DNA of 64,000 nucleotides from Hyphomicrobiales bacterium (GTDB lineage: Bacteria; Pseudomonadota; Alphaproteobacteria; Rhizobiales; OSC116): NCBI GenBank assembly GCA_013214705.1, contig JABSRZ010000008.1, positions 124,001 through 188,000 on the forward strand, read 5' to 3'. Shown here one piece after another: positions 18,972-27,713 of the stretch. Each line of letters begins with the position of its first letter. The first letter of the stretch is position 1. The translations under genes and the position numbers were made by a program. The notes beneath the pieces were generated by a model. It worked only from the letters and a program-made list of their open reading frames with translations, did not search any database and was not told the DNA's origin.

Positions 18972-19466
18972 ATGGAGATATCTGATTTAATATATCAACA
19001 AGCTGCTGAAGTTATTGATAAATGCGCAACTTATGGCAATAAGATTATCATCGCAGAAAGCTGTACTGGTGGCTTGATTACCGCGGCCTTGACCGAAATT
19101 TCGGGCAGTAGCCTCGTGGTCGAGGGTGGGTTTTTGGTCTATAGTCATGAAATGAAACGGGAAATTTTAGGTGTTTCGGCCGAAAAATCGGTTAAATATG
19201 GCGCGGTTTCGGCAGAAATTGCGTTTGAAATGGCGCAAGGCGCGTTAAAAAAAACCAATGCAAACATAGCATTAGGGGTAACGGGCATTGCCGGCCCGAC
19301 AGGCGGTACGATAGAAAAACCAGTGGGCTTGGTGCATATATGTGCTTTGACTGATAAAGGCGATAAGTTGGAAATGAAATTTTGTTTTACCGGGCAGGAT
19401 AGGGCGGGAGTTCGCACACTGACCGTAAAACAGTCGCTTGAAATTCTATTAAAAATTATTAAATAA
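18972..19466 (+). CDS. pncC: nicotinamide-nucleotide amidohydrolase, CinA C-terminal type
   Basis: A 164-residue stand-alone CinA C-terminal domain, which deamidates nicotinamide mononucleotide to nicotinate mononucleotide in NAD recycling. It carries IIAESCTGGLITAALTE with the nucleophilic Ser, the segment YSHEMKREILGV, and ALGVTGIAGPTGGT. It lacks the N-terminal molybdopterin-binding half of full CinA. It is the last gene of the run that begins at dusB, 12 bases after ispF. Confidence 0.92.
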   Translation: MEISDLIYQQAAEVIDKCATYGNKIIIAESCTGGLITAALTEISGSSLVVEGGFLVYSHEMKREILGVSAEKSVKYGAVSAEIAFEMAQGALKKTNANIALGVTGIAGPTGGTIEKPVGLVHICALTDKGDKLEMKFCFTGQDRAGVRTLTVKQSLEILLKIIK

Positions 19467-19502
19467 ATTCAAATAGATATGCTTGTTAATTGACTCTATA
19501 TA

Positions 19503-19949
19503 TTAAGTTGAATATAGCTCATCGGCACGGGTTTTGAATGCCTCGACAACTTCATTTACCGCGAATTTAAACGCCGCGGCGAGGGCGATTTTTAGGGCAA
19601 AATTTTTCATTTCGATTTCGATTTTAAAATGCGCTAAGCTGCCATTATCGTGTTTTTCAATGCGCCAATGATTGTTGAGTTTTTTAATTGGCCCGCTGTT
19701 TAACCCCACAATTATGGAATGGTTTTTGGCATCTAATTCAACATTTGAGCTGAAATTTTCGCTAAAAATGCCGTATTTTACGCCCATTTCGGCCAAAATA
19801 TGCTCATTTTTAACCGTTTTATGGCGTTTTTTGACGGTTAATTGCACACAATTTGGTAAAAAAAGCGGATATTTTTCTATATCTGCGACCAAATTATAGA
19901 TATTTTCCACCGTGTAAGGAAAGAAAATTTCGAGCTCTTGTGTGGGCAA
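19503..19949 (-). CDS. RatA/COQ10-type START domain protein
   Basis: A 148-residue type II toxin RatA/coenzyme Q-binding COQ10 family protein (polyketide cyclase/START fold). FFPYTVENIYNLVADIEKYPLFLPNC is the family N-terminus (residues 9-34). The start is TTG at 19949, immediately after the lipA stop codon with no spacing, so translation is probably coupled. In alphaproteobacteria this gene is the usual partner of lipA. Family members bind quinone-like lipids or affect ribosomes; the role here is not resolved. Confidence 0.85.
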   Translation of the reverse strand: MPTQELEIFFPYTVENIYNLVADIEKYPLFLPNCVQLTVKKRHKTVKNEHILAEMGVKYGIFSENFSSNVELDAKNHSIIVGLNSGPIKKLNNHWRIEKHDNGSLAHFKIEIEMKNFALKIALAAAFKFAVNEVVEAFKTRADELYST

Positions 19950-20948
19950 TTATATGCCCAACTTGGCGTATCTATTTTTCTTCAATTCGGCAAAATCGTC
20001 ACCAGCATGGAAGCTAGAGCGGGTTAATGGGCTAGATGAAACCATCAAAAAGCCTTTTACCTTGGCCATGCGTTCAAAACTCTTAAATTCATCCGGGGTG
20101 ACAAACCGATCGATCTGATAATGTTTTTTGGTTGGCTGTAAATATTGGCCAATGGTGATAAAATCTATATTTGCGGCGCGCATATCATCCATAACTTGCA
20201 GCACTTCGTAGCGTTCCTCACCCAAACCGACCATGATGCCGGATTTGGTGAACATATTGGGGTCGATTTCTTTGACCTGCTGCAAGATGCGCAAAGAATG
20301 AAAATAGCGTGCGCCGGGGCGGACTTTTAGATATTTTGACGGCACGGTTTCGAGATTATGATTAAATACATCTGGTTTAGCGGCAACAACGGCTTCAACA
20401 GCGCCTTCTTTACGCAAAAAATCGGGGGTTAAAACTTCGATTGTGGTATGGGGGCTGGCTTCGCGTATCGCCTGAATAACCTCGACAAAATGTTGAGCGC
20501 CGCCATCGGCCAAATCATCTCTATCGACTGATGTTATGACCACATGGTTGAGGCCGAGCTGCTTAACAGATTGGCCGACATTATAGGGTTCTTGTTTATC
20601 TAATGGATTTGGCATGCCGGTTTTAATGTTGCAAAACGCACAAGCGCGGGTGCAGGTGTCGCCCATAATCATCATGGTTGCGTGTTTTTTGCTCCAACAC
20701 TCGCCAATGTTTGGGCAACCGGCTTCCTCGCACACTGTAACTAGATTGTTATCGCGCATGATTCTGTTGGTTTCTTTAAACATGGCCGAACCGGGGGCTT
20801 TGACCCGAATCCAACTTGGTTTGCGCAAAATTTGGCCATCTGGCCGGTTGGCTTTTTCAGGATGGCGCTGTTGAGAACGATCGGTGGCGCCAGCTTTAAT
20901 GACTTCTGACCGACTTAACTCGGCAGTGTTGTCTAGTAATGTAGCCAT
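19950..20948 (-). CDS. lipA: lipoyl synthase
   Basis: A 332-residue radical-SAM enzyme that inserts two sulfur atoms into protein-bound octanoyl groups. The SAM cluster motif CTRACAFC and the auxiliary-cluster cysteines in [12 protein letters not shown] are both present. C-terminal [16 protein letters not shown] supplies the RSSxxA-like serine motif. ATG at 20948 (MATLLDN) is preferred over the longer frame to 21011, as AAGG precedes it and the family begins there. It is divergent from the envelope-protein gene at 21182. Confidence 0.96.
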   Translation of the reverse strand: MATLLDNTAELSRSEVIKAGATDRSQQRHPEKANRPDGQILRKPSWIRVKAPGSAMFKETNRIMRDNNLVTVCEEAGCPNIGECWSKKHATMMIMGDTCTRACAFCNIKTGMPNPLDKQEPYNVGQSVKQLGLNHVVITSVDRDDLADGGAQHFVEVIQAIREASPHTTIEVLTPDFLRKEGAVEAVVAAKPDVFNHNLETVPSKYLKVRPGARYFHSLRILQQVKEIDPNMFTKSGIMVGLGEERYEVLQVMDDMRAANIDFITIGQYLQPTKKHYQIDRFVTPDEFKSFERMAKVKGFLMVSSSPLTRSSFHAGDDFAELKKNRYAKLGI

Positions 20949-21181
20949 AAAAAATACCTTAAATCTATTGCCCTCTTTACAGCAATATAACCTATTAATG
21001 AGTTGAGGCAAATATTAATTTGGGAAATTATTTATGTTTAACCTATTGATCTTAAACATTAAATAAATAGTAACCGAATTATAATTGAACTTTATATTTA
21101 AACATGGAATAAAATACGCCTTTAGGTGTCTTACTCTATAGGGGCAATTTATTGTGCCTTTTAACCTTTTGGGAGAAGATA

Positions 21182-21553
21182 ATGAAAAAACTATTATTAG
21201 CAACCACAATATTTATGGCAATGGCATCGAGCGCAATGGCGGTGATGCCGACATTTGTTAGCTCGGGTTTAGGCAATATATTGGCCGATGAAAACGGCAT
21301 GACTTTATATATATTCACCAAAGACACCGACGGTGTATCTAACTGTTATGGCGGTTGCGCGGTGAAGTGGCCACCTTTGTTTGCAGAAGCTGATGATGAT
21401 GTTTCTGGCGATTTTAGCCTTATAGAGCGCAAAGATGGTAAATTGCAATGGGCACATAATGGCATGCCGCTATATTTGTGGATTAACGACAAAGCCGTAG
21501 GCGATACCACTGGCCATGAAGTTGGCGGTGTGTGGTATGTTATTTCTGAATAA
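21182..21553 (+). CDS. secreted COG4315-type protein (Yx[FWY]xxD repeat)
   Basis: A 123-residue protein with a clear signal peptide (MKKLLLATTIFMAMASSAMA, cleavage after AMA near residue 20). The mature part holds two copies of the Yx[FWY]xxD-like motif: LYIFTKDTDG with a downstream CYGGCAVKWPP, and LYLWINDKAVGD. This is the family of predicted secreted or lipoprotein-like proteins of unknown function. GGGAG is 7 bases before the ATG at 21182. It lies just before an ECF sigma operon and may be part of an envelope-stress set; that link is inferred. Confidence 0.9.
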   Translation: MKKLLLATTIFMAMASSAMAVMPTFVSSGLGNILADENGMTLYIFTKDTDGVSNCYGGCAVKWPPLFAEADDDVSGDFSLIERKDGKLQWAHNGMPLYLWINDKAVGDTTGHEVGGVWYVISE

Positions 21554-21587
21554 TCTGTATAGTGTAAGTTGATTACAATGAATAAGG

Positions 21588-21609
21588 GGGGTATATGAAA
21601 TTATACCCC
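21588..21609. promoter_or_regulatory. perfect 8-bp inverted repeat before ECF sigma gene
   Basis: GGGGTATA-tgaaat-TATACCCC lies 35 bases after the upstream stop and 7 bases before the sigma-factor ATG, which has no Shine-Dalgarno sequence. It could be an operator or an RNA hairpin controlling sigma-factor translation. It is less like a terminator, because only TTTACT follows. Confidence 0.55.
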
Positions 21610-21616
21610 GTTTACT

Positions 21617-22117
21617 ATGGACGACTTTGAACAAAGAGTGCTTAAAATAATGCCCAACTTGCGTAGATATGCGTTGAGCCTGTCTGTTTCTGCGGCTGAT
21701 GCCGAAGATTTATTGCATGATTGTTTGGAAAAATTATTTGCCAAAAAAACCCAATGGCGCGGCGGCAACTTTAAAAGCTGGTCGATGACCATTATGACCA
21801 ATTTGTTTAAAAATAAACTAAGAAAAAAATCTAACCGGCCTCCGACAATAGCCATTGATGACGTGCAAATAGCTGACAAAAGCCAAATGAGTGACGTGTT
21901 GGTTACCGATAAAATAAAAGCTGCCATTGACCAATTGCCGGAAAAAAACCGAACGGTGCTGATGTTGGTGGTGATAGAAAATTACAAATATAGTGAAATA
22001 GCTGAAATGTTAGAAATACCTATTGGGACTGTTATGTCGCGTTTGTCGCGTGCGCGCAAAGCGATTTCGGAAATCCTTACCGGGCAAAATATAGTATCGT
22101 TTAGGAGGCCGAAATGA
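21617..22117 (+). CDS. ECF-family RNA polymerase sigma factor
   Basis: A 166-residue sigma-70 family ECF factor. Region 2 (about 8-75) includes YALSLSVSAADAEDLLHDCLEKLF and WSMTIMTNLFKNKLRKK; region 4 (about 100-155) includes LPEKNRTVLMLVVIENYKYSEIAEML and IGTVMSRLSRARKAI. It overlaps the anti-sigma gene by 4 bases, the usual two-gene layout. ECF factors answer envelope or oxidative stress. The start lacks a ribosome site and follows an 8-bp inverted repeat, suggesting translational control. Confidence 0.94.
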   Translation: MDDFEQRVLKIMPNLRRYALSLSVSAADAEDLLHDCLEKLFAKKTQWRGGNFKSWSMTIMTNLFKNKLRKKSNRPPTIAIDDVQIADKSQMSDVLVTDKIKAAIDQLPEKNRTVLMLVVIENYKYSEIAEMLEIPIGTVMSRLSRARKAISEILTGQNIVSFRRPK

Positions 22118-22920
22118 GTGATGTAACTGAGTTCAACATTACCGAAGATGATTTACACGCCTTTGTAGACGGTGACCTTAGCCGTGCCAAATATGCACAT
22201 ATATTGGTGTGGTTTAAAACCCACCCAGAAGCCGAAGAACAAGTACAGCAGTGGCTTTTGCAAAATGCGGCGTTAGAACATTTATTTGTTGAAAATAGCA
22301 AAGAAAATACACACCATAATGAGAAATCTGATGCAGAATTGCTAACCAAACTGACCCGCAAAACCAATCTAGGTAGGTTTAAAGTCAATCGGCTCAGGCT
22401 TGCATCATTTGTGCCGACTTTGTTATTTGGTGCGATTGTTGGTGCCATGTTGACTCTGCAATTTGCCCCAAATTTAAGCGTAAATAACATTGCATATGCG
22501 CAGAATTTACCGGCAATATCTCGCGCGAGTTATACGATTTATTCAGCTGAGAAAAAGCACCCGGTTGAAGTGGGAATAGATGAGAAACAACATTTAATCG
22601 CCTGGCTTGGCAAACGTATAGACCGAGAATTAACCCCTCCAGATTTAACCAGTATGGGGTTTGACCTATTTGGTGGACGCATATTGCCATTGGCCGGCAA
22701 ACCCAGTGCTATGCTGATGTATGAAGATGATGCAGGTGAGCGATTGACGCTGATTATTGGCCAAAATGATGACAATGAGCAAACTGGGTTTAGCTTTGTT
22801 GAGCAGGACAATGTGCAGACCTTTTTTTGGGTTGATCGAGATTTTGGCTATGCGATATCTGGCAAGATCAGCCGGGCGAAAATGGAATCGATTGCCAATA
22901 TGGTTTATAAGCAATTGTAA
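22114..22920 (+). CDS. anti-sigma factor, single transmembrane helix
   Basis: A 268-residue protein. The N-terminal helical region (about 8-70: ITEDDLHAFVDGDLSRAKYA, followed by a helix rich in Gln and Ala) is the anti-sigma-domain layout of RsiW/ChrR-like regulators, without a zinc-binding HxxxCxxC. A transmembrane helix lies near 93-115 (LASFVPTLLFGAIVGAMLTL) and a periplasmic domain of about 150 residues follows. Overlap with the sigma gene (ATGA) indicates coupling. It should hold the ECF factor at the membrane until an envelope signal arrives. Confidence 0.9.
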   Translation: MSDVTEFNITEDDLHAFVDGDLSRAKYAHILVWFKTHPEAEEQVQQWLLQNAALEHLFVENSKENTHHNEKSDAELLTKLTRKTNLGRFKVNRLRLASFVPTLLFGAIVGAMLTLQFAPNLSVNNIAYAQNLPAISRASYTIYSAEKKHPVEVGIDEKQHLIAWLGKRIDRELTPPDLTSMGFDLFGGRILPLAGKPSAMLMYEDDAGERLTLIIGQNDDNEQTGFSFVEQDNVQTFFWVDRDFGYAISGKISRAKMESIANMVYKQL

Positions 22921-22997
22921 TTTCTACTAAAAATCCAATCTTAATTTTGTCTAATTTATATTTAAAGATGGCATATAATTTTGATTGGAGATTTTTT

Positions 22998-23723
22998 ATG
23001 AAAAATATAAATATGATGGCGGTAGTGCTGGCGGCTGGTCTGCTTGGCGCTGGTATTGCGACTTCGGGTTATTTTATCTCGAGCACTATATATAAATCTA
23101 ACATCGGGATAAATACCGCCGAGGCCAAGGGTTTGGCCGAACGCCGGGTGACCTCTAACCGCGCCAATTGGGAAATATCGTTTAATGTAAATGCCGGGGC
23201 TAATGTGGTGATTAAAAACCTATATGCCCGCTTTGAAGACCACCAAAAAATAATTATAGACGAGCTTAAAAAAGCTGGGTTTAGTGATGATGAAATAACC
23301 ATTGGCGCGGCGGATTATTATGGTCGGGTGTTTAGGGATGATAACCAACAGATTGTTGACCGCAGCTATTCGCTGACTGGATTGGTGAGCATTGCCACCA
23401 CCAACGTGCCGCTGGTGGCCAAAGCGCGGGTGAATGTGGGCAAATTGATAGCCCAAGGTATTAGCCTAGACAATAGAAGCCCGACTTACCAGTTTACCAA
23501 TTTAAACGCCATAAAACCTGAAATGTTAAAAGAAGCGACCGAAAATGCCCGCATAGCCGCCGCAACCTTTGCCGAAAATGTTGGCGCTAAAGTCGGCGGC
23601 ATTAGAAGCGCCAGACAGGGTGGTTTTAACATAACCGATGCAGGTGCTGAATATGGCGACCGCAACAAGATAGAGAAAAATGTACGGGTGGTGACGACGG
23701 TGACTTTCTATATTGAGAATTGA
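22998..23723 (+). CDS. SIMPL (DUF541) periplasmic protein
   Basis: A 241-residue protein with an N-terminal hydrophobic signal/anchor (about 6-30) and a SIMPL domain: GLAERRVTSNRANWEI, LKKAGFSDDEITIGAADYYG and the C-terminal RVVTTVTFYIE. SIMPL proteins are periplasmic proteins of poorly known function, some linked to oxidative-stress tolerance. ATG at 22998 is chosen because TTGGAG precedes it by 8 bases; the longer frame from 22947 lacks a ribosome site. It lies directly after the sigma/anti-sigma pair and may belong to that regulon. Confidence 0.85.
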   Translation: MKNINMMAVVLAAGLLGAGIATSGYFISSTIYKSNIGINTAEAKGLAERRVTSNRANWEISFNVNAGANVVIKNLYARFEDHQKIIIDELKKAGFSDDEITIGAADYYGRVFRDDNQQIVDRSYSLTGLVSIATTNVPLVAKARVNVGKLIAQGISLDNRSPTYQFTNLNAIKPEMLKEATENARIAAATFAENVGAKVGGIRSARQGGFNITDAGAEYGDRNKIEKNVRVVTTVTFYIEN

Positions 23724-23922
23724 AGTTTATAAGCTGTTAATTTATAGATTATTATAGAATGAATCTGCCGTTAACGCTTACGGAATTTGAAGCAAACAAC
23801 CTATTTGAACTAAAAATAATGCACTTAATTGGCAATTGATTTGTTAAGTTGGGTTTGATATAAGGCTGGATATACTCAACCTGCTCTGGATTTACGTTTC
23901 AGACCGCATAAGGAAGCCACGC

Positions 23923-24945
23923 ATGACTAATGCCACTGAGCGCAGCGAAACTGCGCCCATTACCGTTACCGCCCTATACCATTTTACAAAATTGCCGGAT
24001 TATAAACAGCTGCGTGACCCGTTGCTTAAATTTATGAAATCGCAAAATATCAAAGGTACATTGCTGTTGGCCGCCGAGGGCATAAATGGCACTGTGGCTG
24101 GTACAGCCAAAGCGGTGCAAAAATTACACGATTATTTACGCGCGGATGAGCGGTTTGCGGGTTTGGTGACCAAAGAGTCATTTGATGAGAAAATGCCGTT
24201 TTACCGCACGAAAGTGAAACTTAAAAAAGAAATTGTCACCATGGGCGTCGAAAATATCGACCCGAACCACATTGTTGGAACTTATGTGAAGCCCGAAGAT
24301 TGGAATGATTTGATTGCCGACCCAGACGTGTTGGTGGTTGACACAAGAAACGATTATGAAGTCGGCATTGGCACATTTAAAAATGCGCTGAACCCACAAA
24401 CAGATACGTTTAGAGAGTTCCCAGCCTATGTGAAAGAAAATTTAGGCAATGCTAAGGGCAAGAAAATTGCTATGTTTTGCACTGGCGGCATTAGATGTGA
24501 AAAATCAACCGCTTATTTGAAGCAACAAGGCTTTGAAGATGTGTATCATTTACAGGGTGGTATACTGAAATATCTGGAAAATGTGCCGGAAGAAGAAAGC
24601 CTATGGGAAGGCGAATGTTTTGTATTTGACAGCCGGGTGGCGGTAAAACATAAGTTAGAAATTGGCCAATATGACCAATGTTATGCCTGCCGCATGCCGA
24701 TTACTGAGGCCGATAAAGACAGTGAACATTATATAAAAGGCATTAGTTGCCACCATTGCCATGACCAGAAAACCCGCGCCCAAACAGCACGTTACACACA
24801 ACGCGAACTGCAAATTGCGTTAAGCGGTAAGCATGGTGAACAGCATATTGGTGGTGATGTGTTTGGCACTATTGAAGCGCGACGAGAGGCAAAAAAGTTA
24901 CAACGACAAGCCGATAGAAAACGAAATTCAGCCTCGTCTATCTAA
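23923..24945 (+). CDS. trhO: tRNA uridine(34) hydroxylase (rhodanese-like)
   Basis: A 340-residue TrhO/YceA enzyme that hydroxylates U34 of certain tRNAs using oxygen, giving 5-hydroxyuridine. An N-terminal acylphosphatase-like domain ([14 protein letters not shown] near residue 48), a rhodanese domain ([17 protein letters not shown]; active loop [10 protein letters not shown] near residue 186) and a C-terminal cysteine-rich segment ([14 protein letters not shown]) match the long form. Its 3' end overlaps the convergent FAD oxidoreductase gene by 18 bases. Confidence 0.95.
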   Translation: MTNATERSETAPITVTALYHFTKLPDYKQLRDPLLKFMKSQNIKGTLLLAAEGINGTVAGTAKAVQKLHDYLRADERFAGLVTKESFDEKMPFYRTKVKLKKEIVTMGVENIDPNHIVGTYVKPEDWNDLIADPDVLVVDTRNDYEVGIGTFKNALNPQTDTFREFPAYVKENLGNAKGKKIAMFCTGGIRCEKSTAYLKQQGFEDVYHLQGGILKYLENVPEEESLWEGECFVFDSRVAVKHKLEIGQYDQCYACRMPITEADKDSEHYIKGISCHHCHDQKTRAQTARYTQRELQIALSGKHGEQHIGGDVFGTIEARREAKKLQRQADRKRNSASSI

Positions 24946-26247
24946 AAACCCATGCCATTTAAGCACGATTGGTAGAAACCATGGTGAGCCATTGTAAAAT
25001 GGTTTGCTTTGGAAGTTCAGATCGTCAAAACTGGTTTGGGAATCTTCTTGTCCTAAAATTTGCATCGACAATTTTTTGCCCAAATATACCGACCTAGTGA
25101 CGCCGCTGCCGCAATAGCCCATGGCGTAATATATGCCATCTTGCTTGCCAATATGCGGCACATGATCGAACGTGTAGGCGACTTTTCCTGACCACGAATA
25201 ATCTATTTTGATGGGCTGTAATTCGGGGAATATTTTATCGAGCAATGATTTTAGGTTTTTGCCATTGATATTGGCTCTGTCGAAAAAATCGACCCCGCGG
25301 GCGCCAAACAACACCCGTTTGCCATCGGGGCTGGGGCGGTAATATTGCACCAAACGGTGGTTGCCGCCATGCATGCGGCGCTTGGGAAATAATTTATTGA
25401 TGACGGCTTCGGGCAAGGTTTCGGTTGCGATCATTGCGGAGGTTATGGGCAGTAATTTGTTGTAAAAGGCGGAAAATTTGGGCTTTTGGGCTCCGGTGCT
25501 GAATTTTTTGGTGTAGCCATTTGTGGCCATGACCAATTCGCCAGCCTGTAAATTGCCTTTTGCGGTTTCTACATGGTGAATAAGCTTGGTTTGACTGATG
25601 TTTGTAACTCGGGATTGCTCGAAAATATAACCGCCTAAATCTAGGATTTTTTTGGCGAGGGCGGCGACTAATTTTTGCGGGTGCAAGCCGCCATCGAGAC
25701 CGTAAACAACACCGCTGTGATAATGGTCTGAGCCGATTTCGGTGTGTATATCTTGATGGGATACGACTTTATATTGAAATCCGATTAATTTGCTGAGGGT
25801 TTCGCATTCGCTGGCTAAATTGTCTAAATCTTGCTGGTTGTTGACTCCGCGAAAACGGCCGGTCATGGCCAAATCGCAATCGATATTTTCTTGCTCAATA
25901 AATTTTTTAAAATACTCGATGGCATGGATGCCCTCTTGCAAAATATCATGCGCTTTGGCTTGGCCGTATATTTTTGTTAAGCCTGTAAGCCCCAGTTTAT
26001 GTAGGCTAGGGCCTATCATACCGCCATTTTTACCACTGGCGCCGTGGCCTAATTTCATCGCATCGAATATGGCGACAGATTTGCCCGCGCGCAATAATTC
26101 TAGGCCAATTGTGAGGCCGGTATAGCCCGCGCCGATGATGCAAATGTCAACCGATTTTGGCGGTTTGCCTGCTGAAGTGCGGGGCATTTTTACGCCATCA
26201 TGCCAGTAGGGAATGGGCTGGAAATTGGTAGAAAATGGCGAATGCAT
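24928..26247 (-). CDS. FAD-dependent oxidoreductase, PuuB/DAO type
   Basis: A 439-residue DAO-family flavoprotein. The N-terminal Rossmann motif [19 protein letters not shown] binds FAD, and [10 protein letters not shown] and [11 protein letters not shown] near the C-terminus are typical of gamma-glutamylputrescine oxidase-like enzymes. Family members oxidise secondary amines of amino acids or polyamines; the substrate is not defined here. ATG at 26247 has GGGAG 9 bases upstream; an upstream in-frame start at 26286 is less likely. It is a single gene between trhO (convergent) and tRNA-Leu. Confidence 0.88.
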   Translation of the reverse strand: MHSPFSTNFQPIPYWHDGVKMPRTSAGKPPKSVDICIIGAGYTGLTIGLELLRAGKSVAIFDAMKLGHGASGKNGGMIGPSLHKLGLTGLTKIYGQAKAHDILQEGIHAIEYFKKFIEQENIDCDLAMTGRFRGVNNQQDLDNLASECETLSKLIGFQYKVVSHQDIHTEIGSDHYHSGVVYGLDGGLHPQKLVAALAKKILDLGGYIFEQSRVTNISQTKLIHHVETAKGNLQAGELVMATNGYTKKFSTGAQKPKFSAFYNKLLPITSAMIATETLPEAVINKLFPKRRMHGGNHRLVQYYRPSPDGKRVLFGARGVDFFDRANINGKNLKSLLDKIFPELQPIKIDYSWSGKVAYTFDHVPHIGKQDGIYYAMGYCGSGVTRSVYLGKKLSMQILGQEDSQTSFDDLNFQSKPFYNGSPWFLPIVLKWHGFLDRRG

Positions 26248-26376
26248 AAAGCTTGACTCCCGCAGGTGCTTTGTTGTTTTCAACATTATACACCATTAAT
26301 AAACCAAATATCATTTGAATTTACATAAACCATTTTACCCACTAAAAATTTGTGCTATACGCGGCTTATCTTTGCT

Positions 26377-26463
26377 GCGGATGTGGTGGAACTGGTAGAC
26401 ACGCAAGACTTAAAATCTTGTTTCCGTATGGAAGTGGGGGTTCGATTCCCCCCATCCGCACCA
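26377..26463 (+). tRNA. tRNA-Leu (anticodon TAA)
   Basis: An 87-nt class II tRNA with acceptor stem GCGGATG/CATCCGC, encoded CCA, anticodon stem CAAGA/TCTTG and loop CTTAAAA (UAA anticodon), a long variable arm, and T arm GGGGGTTCGATTCCCCC. It marks the boundary between the housekeeping block and the accessory region. An AlpA gene, typical of integrative elements, follows 258 bp downstream. Confidence 0.97.
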
Positions 26464-26720
26464 GAGATAGTTCTAAGTTGTTGAAATATAACATATTTTA
26501 TAAATTGGTTATAACTGAACCACCTTCCAGTCCACCTTTTAAAATGTATTTTTTAGCTCCTTTCAATGCTGTGTAAAACACAGGGTTCGGAAGCTTTTCA
26601 GCCACTATAAATCCAAAATTCCTTGCTGGCAAACAGTCAAATCTGATGATAAGGTTTAATTCCCTAGGGATTGTCGAAACCTTGGGCATCGCGATGCTCT
26701 GCATTTATGGAGAGTTAGTG

Positions 26721-26900
26721 ATGAGGATTATTTCAAAACGCCAACTAAAGGAGTTGGTCTTATATTCACCGCAGCATGTCGCCAGACTGGAAAAGGCAGG
26801 GAAGTTCCCCAAGCGGGTACAGATCGGCCCGAACAGAGTGGGATGGGTTGAGGATGAGATATTAGAGTGGCTTCAAGAACGGTTGGACCGTCGAGAGTGA
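26721..26900 (+). CDS. AlpA-family excisionase/regulator
   Basis: A 59-residue winged-helix protein of the AlpA type: LVLYSPQHVARLEKAGKFPK followed by RVQIGPNRVGWVEDEILEW. In integrative elements AlpA acts as excisionase or as activator of the integrase. Start at 26721 with GGAG 8 bases before it. Its place just downstream of tRNA-Leu is typical, yet no tyrosine integrase gene lies beside it, so the element is incomplete or rearranged. Confidence 0.9.
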   Translation: MRIISKRQLKELVLYSPQHVARLEKAGKFPKRVQIGPNRVGWVEDEILEWLQERLDRRE

Positions 26901-27196
26901 CCAAACCGACGCTCCTTAACCGGAGCTGGGTGGCTGGATGTGCATAATTCGGCTGCCCTTTTATCATTCCACCTGTATCCCTATATTTAAAAAATTCCTA
27001 TCCCCATACATAGGTGAAAATAACCGATGATAGCGAAACAACATTCACATGAATAATTTCGCGACTTCATACTATTTATCATTAAATATATAGTATGAAT
27101 ACAGACCGACATAAGAAAATCTAATGTTGTTACCAATAACCTTGACAAGCTTAACTATAATGTAGTTTTATAAGCCATCTTTTTTTGGGAGGGACA

Positions 27197-27712
27197 ATGA
27201 ATATATTATTTAAAAGAACTCAAACCACTGGGAAAATGGCACGTGTACATTTTAAACTTTGGGGCAAAATAGAATTTGATGCAGAAGAGCAGAAAATAGT
27301 TAATCGATATCGATTTGATAACGCCATATTGATTGTCGCCGATCAACCAAAATTAATTCGAAAATCTTCATACGTTGGTTTTGGCGTTTTTCTCTTACTA
27401 TATAGTATTATATCGGCCGGTTTCGGAATGAGTGCTGGTTTTTTTCTTGGCTTACTAGGTGGTGGTGCCGGAGCCTATTGGTATTTCAACGAAAATCGCG
27501 AGACAATATTGGTCAAAGATCTAATTTTTGGGCGGTTTTTCAGTTGCGACAGCGTTGTAGATTTGGCACGAAAAGAAGCATGGCTATCGACCGTTGTGTC
27601 ATATTTGAGACAAGTTATGGAAAGCGCCAAACATTGGGACGGCACTGAAACCATTAAAGTCGACCCATTGCCCAAAGATCAAGCCAAGTTGGTGATTTTA
27701 AGGGGAATTTAA
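27197..27712 (+). CDS. membrane protein upstream of VirD4-like ATPase
   Basis: A 171-residue protein. A soluble N-terminal part (about 1-55) precedes two adjacent hydrophobic segments (about 56-95) rich in Gly (GFFLGLLGGGAGAYW), followed by a soluble C-terminal region. ATG at 27197 follows a strong GGGAGGG site; the in-frame TTG at 27185 is inside that site. Its stop is one base before the next start (TTG 27714), so it is translationally coupled to the ATPase and may be its membrane partner. The family is not recognised. Confidence 0.75.
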   Translation: MNILFKRTQTTGKMARVHFKLWGKIEFDAEEQKIVNRYRFDNAILIVADQPKLIRKSSYVGFGVFLLLYSIISAGFGMSAGFFLGLLGGGAGAYWYFNENRETILVKDLIFGRFFSCDSVVDLARKEAWLSTVVSYLRQVMESAKHWDGTETIKVDPLPKDQAKLVILRGI

Positions 27713-27713
27713 G

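Noticed and set aside
27142-27161. TTGACA and TATAAT close together before the VirD4-like operon
   Set aside because: The spacing is only 8 bases, too short for a sigma-70 promoter; at best the TATAAT acts with an unseen -35 element.
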